In this document: piece by piece, positions 14,412-17,239 of the stretch
Layout: the number at the start of each line of letters is the position of its first letter
How positions within the stretch are numbered: the stretch's first letter is position 1
NCBI GenBank assembly: GCA_030038035.1
Contig: JASHPP010000460.1
Coordinates: 1 to 17,239, forward strand
Direction of reading: 5' to 3'
Length of the DNA: 17,239 bases
From: Trebonia sp.
GTDB taxonomy: Bacteria; Actinomycetota; Actinomycetes; Streptosporangiales; Streptosporangiaceae
Notes under the pieces: generated by a model
Database searches by the model: none
Seen by the model: only the letters and a program-made list of their open reading frames with translations
What the model was told of the DNA's origin: nothing
Translations under genes and position numbers: made by a program

Positions 14412-15348
14412 CGAGAGCGGAGGTGGTCACCGAAGCGCTGCCGTCGAGAATTGCTCGTTTTGCCGCCGACTCGGCGGCGCGGACGAGTTCCGCTTGGCTG
14501 AGCCCATTCACGTGTTCCTCTACCTCATCCCAAGAGACCGCGGACGTATTCACGGCACCCAGGCGCCGCCGCAGTACGTCGAGGGCCTGTACGGAATCAG
14601 GTAGAGTATATGCGATCACACTGTCAAAACGGCGGAAGAGCGCTGAATCGAGCAAGGAAGGGTGGTTGGTAGCCGCTACGACCAGGCTTTCCGGCTGAGT
14701 GTCATCAAGGAACAAGAGAAACGTGTTAAGAATGCGCCTGGCCTCTCCGACATCATTCCCGGCAGTCCGTTGTGCGCCAATTGCATCAAATTCGTCAAAA
14801 AGGTACACCGCACGCGTGCGAACGGTTGCGTCGAAAATGACCCGCAGCTTCGCCGATGTCTCACCCATGTACTTGCTTATCAGCGCATCAAGCCTGATCG
14901 TGAACAGTGGCAGCGACAGCTCCGCGGCGAGCGCCGAAGCGGTCATCGACTTCCCGGTGCCCGGCGGGCCAGTGAGCAGCAGACGATGGATCGGCGGGAA
15001 CCCGTGCGACTCAAGCAGGTCGCGCTGGCGCTGCTCGTGCAGCACCCGGTCGAGCTGCTCTCGCGTAGCCGAGCTGAGCGTCATGTCGGAAAGACGGACA
15101 TCCGGGTACTCCGCCGTCACCAGATCGGCGAGCTCGCCCCGCGGCTGGATCACCGGGGTTGGCGTCACCCGGGGGATTCGCTCGGCGCGCGCCGCGTCGA
15201 TCAGGTTCTTCAGGTCGTCGGCGAACCGGTTCTGGCCGCGCCGGGCAGCGCTCGCGGCCATTTGCAGCGCGATCGAGTAGAAGCCGGCCTCGTCTCCGGC
15301 GGCGTGCGCCCGGACTAGCGCCTTGATGTGGTCGGCGGAGGCTGTCAT
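14371..15348 (-). CDS. AAA+ ATPase (FtsH/spastin-like core)
   Basis: This 325-residue protein has an N-terminal helical part (1-75) resembling a partner-binding or MIT-like bundle, then one AAA+ module: Walker A 'GPPGTGKS' (127-134), a pore-loop-like 'ISKYMGE' (157-163), Walker B 'VYLFDEFD' (181-188), sensor 1 N228 in 'AATNHPSLLD' and arginine fingers 'FRRFD' (238-242). Such ATPases unfold or remodel proteins or complexes; no protease domain is attached. The ATG at 15348 has GGAGGT about 8 nt upstream. It is 70 bp downstream of the helicase-nuclease gene on the same strand and may share its transcript, though the gap has its own promoter-like sequence. The 3' end overlaps the convergent gene by 41 bp. 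Confidence 0.88.
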   Translation of the reverse strand: MTASADHIKALVRAHAAGDEAGFYSIALQMAASAARRGQNRFADDLKNLIDAARAERIPRVTPTPVIQPRGELADLVTAEYPDVRLSDMTLSSATREQLDRVLHEQRQRDLLESHGFPPIHRLLLTGPPGTGKSMTASALAAELSLPLFTIRLDALISKYMGETSAKLRVIFDATVRTRAVYLFDEFDAIGAQRTAGNDVGEARRILNTFLLFLDDTQPESLVVAATNHPSLLDSALFRRFDSVIAYTLPDSVQALDVLRRRLGAVNTSAVSWDEVEEHVNGLSQAELVRAAESAAKRAILDGSASVTTSALVTSLDERRLAHHD

Positions 15349-15383
15349 ATTCTCCACCTCCCTCTGGGGCGGACTCCTCGAAC

Positions 15384-15412
15384 AGCATAACACGATTCGA
15401 TAAAAACATCGA
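15384..15412 (-). promoter_or_regulatory. Possible promoter and operator before the AAA+ gene
   Basis: On the minus strand, TGTTATGCT (an extended -10 with TATGCT at 15389-15384) sits in an AT-rich patch, with only a weak -35. Directly upstream, TCGAT (15397-15401) and ATCGA (15408-15412) form an inverted repeat with a 6-bp A-rich spacer. This could let the AAA+ gene be read separately from the helicase gene. Confidence 0.4.
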
Positions 15413-15418
15413 TAATAG

Positions 15419-17239
15419 TCACTGGCGTGTCCGGCATAGGCCTGCCAGGTCACAGGATTCGCAGGTCCCGCACCAATGACCCAGCCGGGGCAGGCGGTTT
15501 GCCCGCAGGTCCTCGCCCGCGACCGCGATCTTGTCCCTGATCTCGCCGAGCAGGGCAGCGTTCACCATCTCCCTCGTGTTCTTGCCCTTCTCGTCCAGGT
15601 TGAGGACCTCGAGCACGTCCGCGTCCTGTCCGGTCAGCTCCTGGTAGCCGACCGCATAGATGTGCAGCTGATCGCGGGTGATGTCCTCGGCCTGGGCGCG
15701 CTCGGTGGACTTGAAGTCCACGATCGAGGTCTCGCCGGTGTCCAGCCGCTTGATCAGGTCGATTCGCCCGTCGACCGTGATGCCCGGCGTGACGTGGACC
15801 TGGATCTGCTGTTCGGAGTAGAGCGTGTTGACGAGAGCTGCCCGGTTGGCTTCCACATACCGCCGCACGGCGCGGATCGCGGCCCGCCGTAGGTCGGCGC
15901 GGAGCGCGGGGTACGCGAACGGCGTGTTCAGGTGCCGGTCGACCAGTTCTTCGGCGTCCAGGCCGGACACGATGTCGCCGGCGATCGCCCGCTTGTGTAC
16001 CTCGGCCATCACGTCGTGCAGGGACTTACCGTACCCCAGGGCCTCATGCAGCGGCGGGTTGAATCCGTAGAGGAACCGGAGCTTGAACTCATACGGGCAC
16101 TCGAAGAAGTACTTCAGGTCGCTGAAGCTGAGAGTGACATCCGGTACTTCGTGCCGGGCCCGCGGCTCAAGGCGGACGGCGCCGGCCCCGAGAGGCGGCT
16201 CGGCGGTCAGCACGTACTGGTTGCGGGTCGCGAAGTCGAAGAACGGCGAGCGCCCCCTGTATTGCGTCGACTCAGCCGGAGAGAAGGACAAGTGCAGGTA
16301 CTTCTGTGCCCGGGTGACGGCCACGTAGAACAGCCGGATCTCGTCCGCCCCGGTGCCCCGGTACCGCTCCGCGTCCGGGACGGCCGCGGCCGGGATCACG
16401 TGGAACACGTTGAGCCCGCCAGACCGCCGGGACGGGAACCGGCTCTTCCGCAGCGCCGGCACGAAGACACACGGCCACTGCATGCCCTTCGCCTGGTGCA
16501 CGGTTGCGATCGTCACCGCGTCGGGGGTCGCGTACCCGACGTCGGCGTCGCTCTCGGCGTAGTAGTCCGGCGCCTGGTGGACCAGCCACTTCACGAACGC
16601 GTCGTACTTCGCTTGCGGCGCGGACTGGAAGTAGATCTGCTCGAAGTCGGAGATCGCCTGCGAGAATTTGCCCAGGTTGTAGAAGACCAGCTCACCACGG
16701 GTTGCTGACCCCTCGGCCGCCCCCTGGGCGAATGGGGGGACAGCTTCTTCGCGGATCGCGAGCGCCTCAAGGAACCGCAGGTAGGTGCGCTGGATGTTGT
16801 ACGTTCCCCACCGTTCGCCCTGCTGCCAGTTCCGCGCCTCCTCGAGGATCGGCAGGGCCGACAGCAGCGCGGACCGTGTCAGCCCCGCGTCCGCGGCGAG
16901 CCACGCGGCCACCACGTCGTCGGCCGACACCTCCTGCAGCACGTACTGGAAGCACGCCACGCACGCCCGCACTTCCGGTGCTTCGAACAGCCGGGAGAGT
17001 CCCTTAATCACGTACGGGACCGACCGCCGCCGCAGTTCGTCCACGAGTTCACCCGCGTCGTTCGACACCGAACGGAACAGCACCGCGAAGTCCGACCACG
17101 ACAGGCCGCGCGGCTCGGCACCCGGTGTGTCGGCGAACGCAGCGCCGCGCAGCCGCGTGATCCGGTCGCAGATCCACTTCGCCTCGTCAGCCGCCGAGTC
17201 GAAGGTCAGCGCCAGCATGTCGCCGCGCTCGTAGGCCTG
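15419..17239 (-). CDS. UvrD-type helicase with C-terminal Fe-S PD-(D/E)XK nuclease (5' end outside the window)
   Basis: 606 residues of the C-terminal part are visible; the frame stays open through the right edge, so the Walker A half is beyond it. Numbering from the methionine at 17218: SF1 motif V 'VTIATVHQAKGMQWPCVFVP' (235-254) and motif VI 'RLFYVAVTRAQKYLHL' (295-310) belong to a UvrD/RecB helicase. Then comes a RecB/AddB-like nuclease: 'GRIDLIK' (D487), 'SIVDFKST' (D501 and K503) and 'QLHIYAVGYQ' (517-526). Cysteine 374 in 'FFECPYEF' and the trio plus one in 'CGTCESCDLAGLC' (583-595) form a four-cysteine iron-sulfur clamp as in AddB and Cas4. It should unwind and cut DNA, in repair or in defence. 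All C-terminal catalytic residues appear intact. The AAA+ gene follows. Confidence 0.92.
   Translation of the reverse strand, partial: QAYERGDMLALTFDSAADEAKWICDRITRLRGAAFADTPGAEPRGLSWSDFAVLFRSVSNDAGELVDELRRRSVPYVIKGLSRLFEAPEVRACVACFQYVLQEVSADDVVAAWLAADAGLTRSALLSALPILEEARNWQQGERWGTYNIQRTYLRFLEALAIREEAVPPFAQGAAEGSATRGELVFYNLGKFSQAISDFEQIYFQSAPQAKYDAFVKWLVHQAPDYYAESDADVGYATPDAVTIATVHQAKGMQWPCVFVPALRKSRFPSRRSGGLNVFHVIPAAAVPDAERYRGTGADEIRLFYVAVTRAQKYLHLSFSPAESTQYRGRSPFFDFATRNQYVLTAEPPLGAGAVRLEPRARHEVPDVTLSFSDLKYFFECPYEFKLRFLYGFNPPLHEALGYGKSLHDVMAEVHKRAIAGDIVSGLDAEELVDRHLNTPFAYPALRADLRRAAIRAVRRYVEANRAALVNTLYSEQQIQVHVTPGITVDGRIDLIKRLDTGETSIVDFKSTERAQAEDITRDQLHIYAVGYQELTGQDADVLEVLNLDEKGKNTREMVNAALLGEIRDKIAVAGEDLRANRLPRLGHWCGTCESCDLAGLCRTRQ

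Noticed and set aside
1..17239. tRNA, rRNA and CRISPR arrays
   Set aside because: No cloverleaf-like segment, rRNA-like sequence or regularly spaced 25-40 bp repeat was seen; the only tandem repeat is the short three-copy one at 1485-1521.

Overview
The window looks like a piece of an actinomycete chromosome, Streptomyces-like or a related high-GC genus. The main genes are strongly G/C biased at third codon positions, GTG and possibly TTG starts occur next to GGAG-type ribosome sites, and several families are typical of this group: a long XRE regulator, an RsbW-type ATPase, an 'LPPPGP' conserved hypothetical and an IS701-type transposase remnant. No rRNA, tRNA or CRISPR array was seen. The mix of lone genes, decayed genes and regulators suggests an accessory region.

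Layout. Positions 1-3000 (+) hold an edge palindrome, an XRE/ImmA-IrrE metallopeptidase and a carotenoid-oxygenase family gene preceded by a three-copy tandem repeat. Positions 3088-4215 are visibly more AT-rich and hold a secreted cysteine-rich protein read leftward from a near-consensus promoter. A conserved hypothetical (+) follows at 4216-4797. Facing it (-) is a broken restriction-type gene with three frameshifts at 4798-5759. Its N-terminal half resembles the DNA phosphorothioate-recognising domain of ScoMcrA-like enzymes and its C-terminal half is an HNH nuclease. Next is an RsbW-type ATPase (-) at 5859-6368.

Positions 6476-9716 (+) are the most unusual part: a possible 36-residue small ORF, a leader with an operator-like repeat and a perfect 12-bp hairpin, then a tightly packed set of radical SAM protein, cysteine-containing unknown protein, DnaQ-like (DEDD) exonuclease homologue, and a short ORF that fuses the Walker A end of a nucleotide kinase to the tail of a MazG-like protein. 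The last ORF is best explained by a deletion that destroyed two nucleotide-metabolism genes. A long XRE regulator (9972-11771), an L-asparaginase-family enzyme (11824-12837) and a PPC/DUF296 protein (12867-13349) continue in the same direction.

Positions 13455-13710 are the tail of an IS701-type transposase. An unrecognised gene with a possible PH-like domain (13737-14411) converges with, and overlaps by 41 bp, a leftward AAA+ ATPase (14371-15348). That ATPase lies directly downstream of a UvrD-type helicase fused to an iron-sulfur PD-(D/E)XK nuclease (15419 to beyond the right edge). This pair is a plausible DNA-repair or defence module. All functional links between neighbours are inferences from order and family; no database search was possible.
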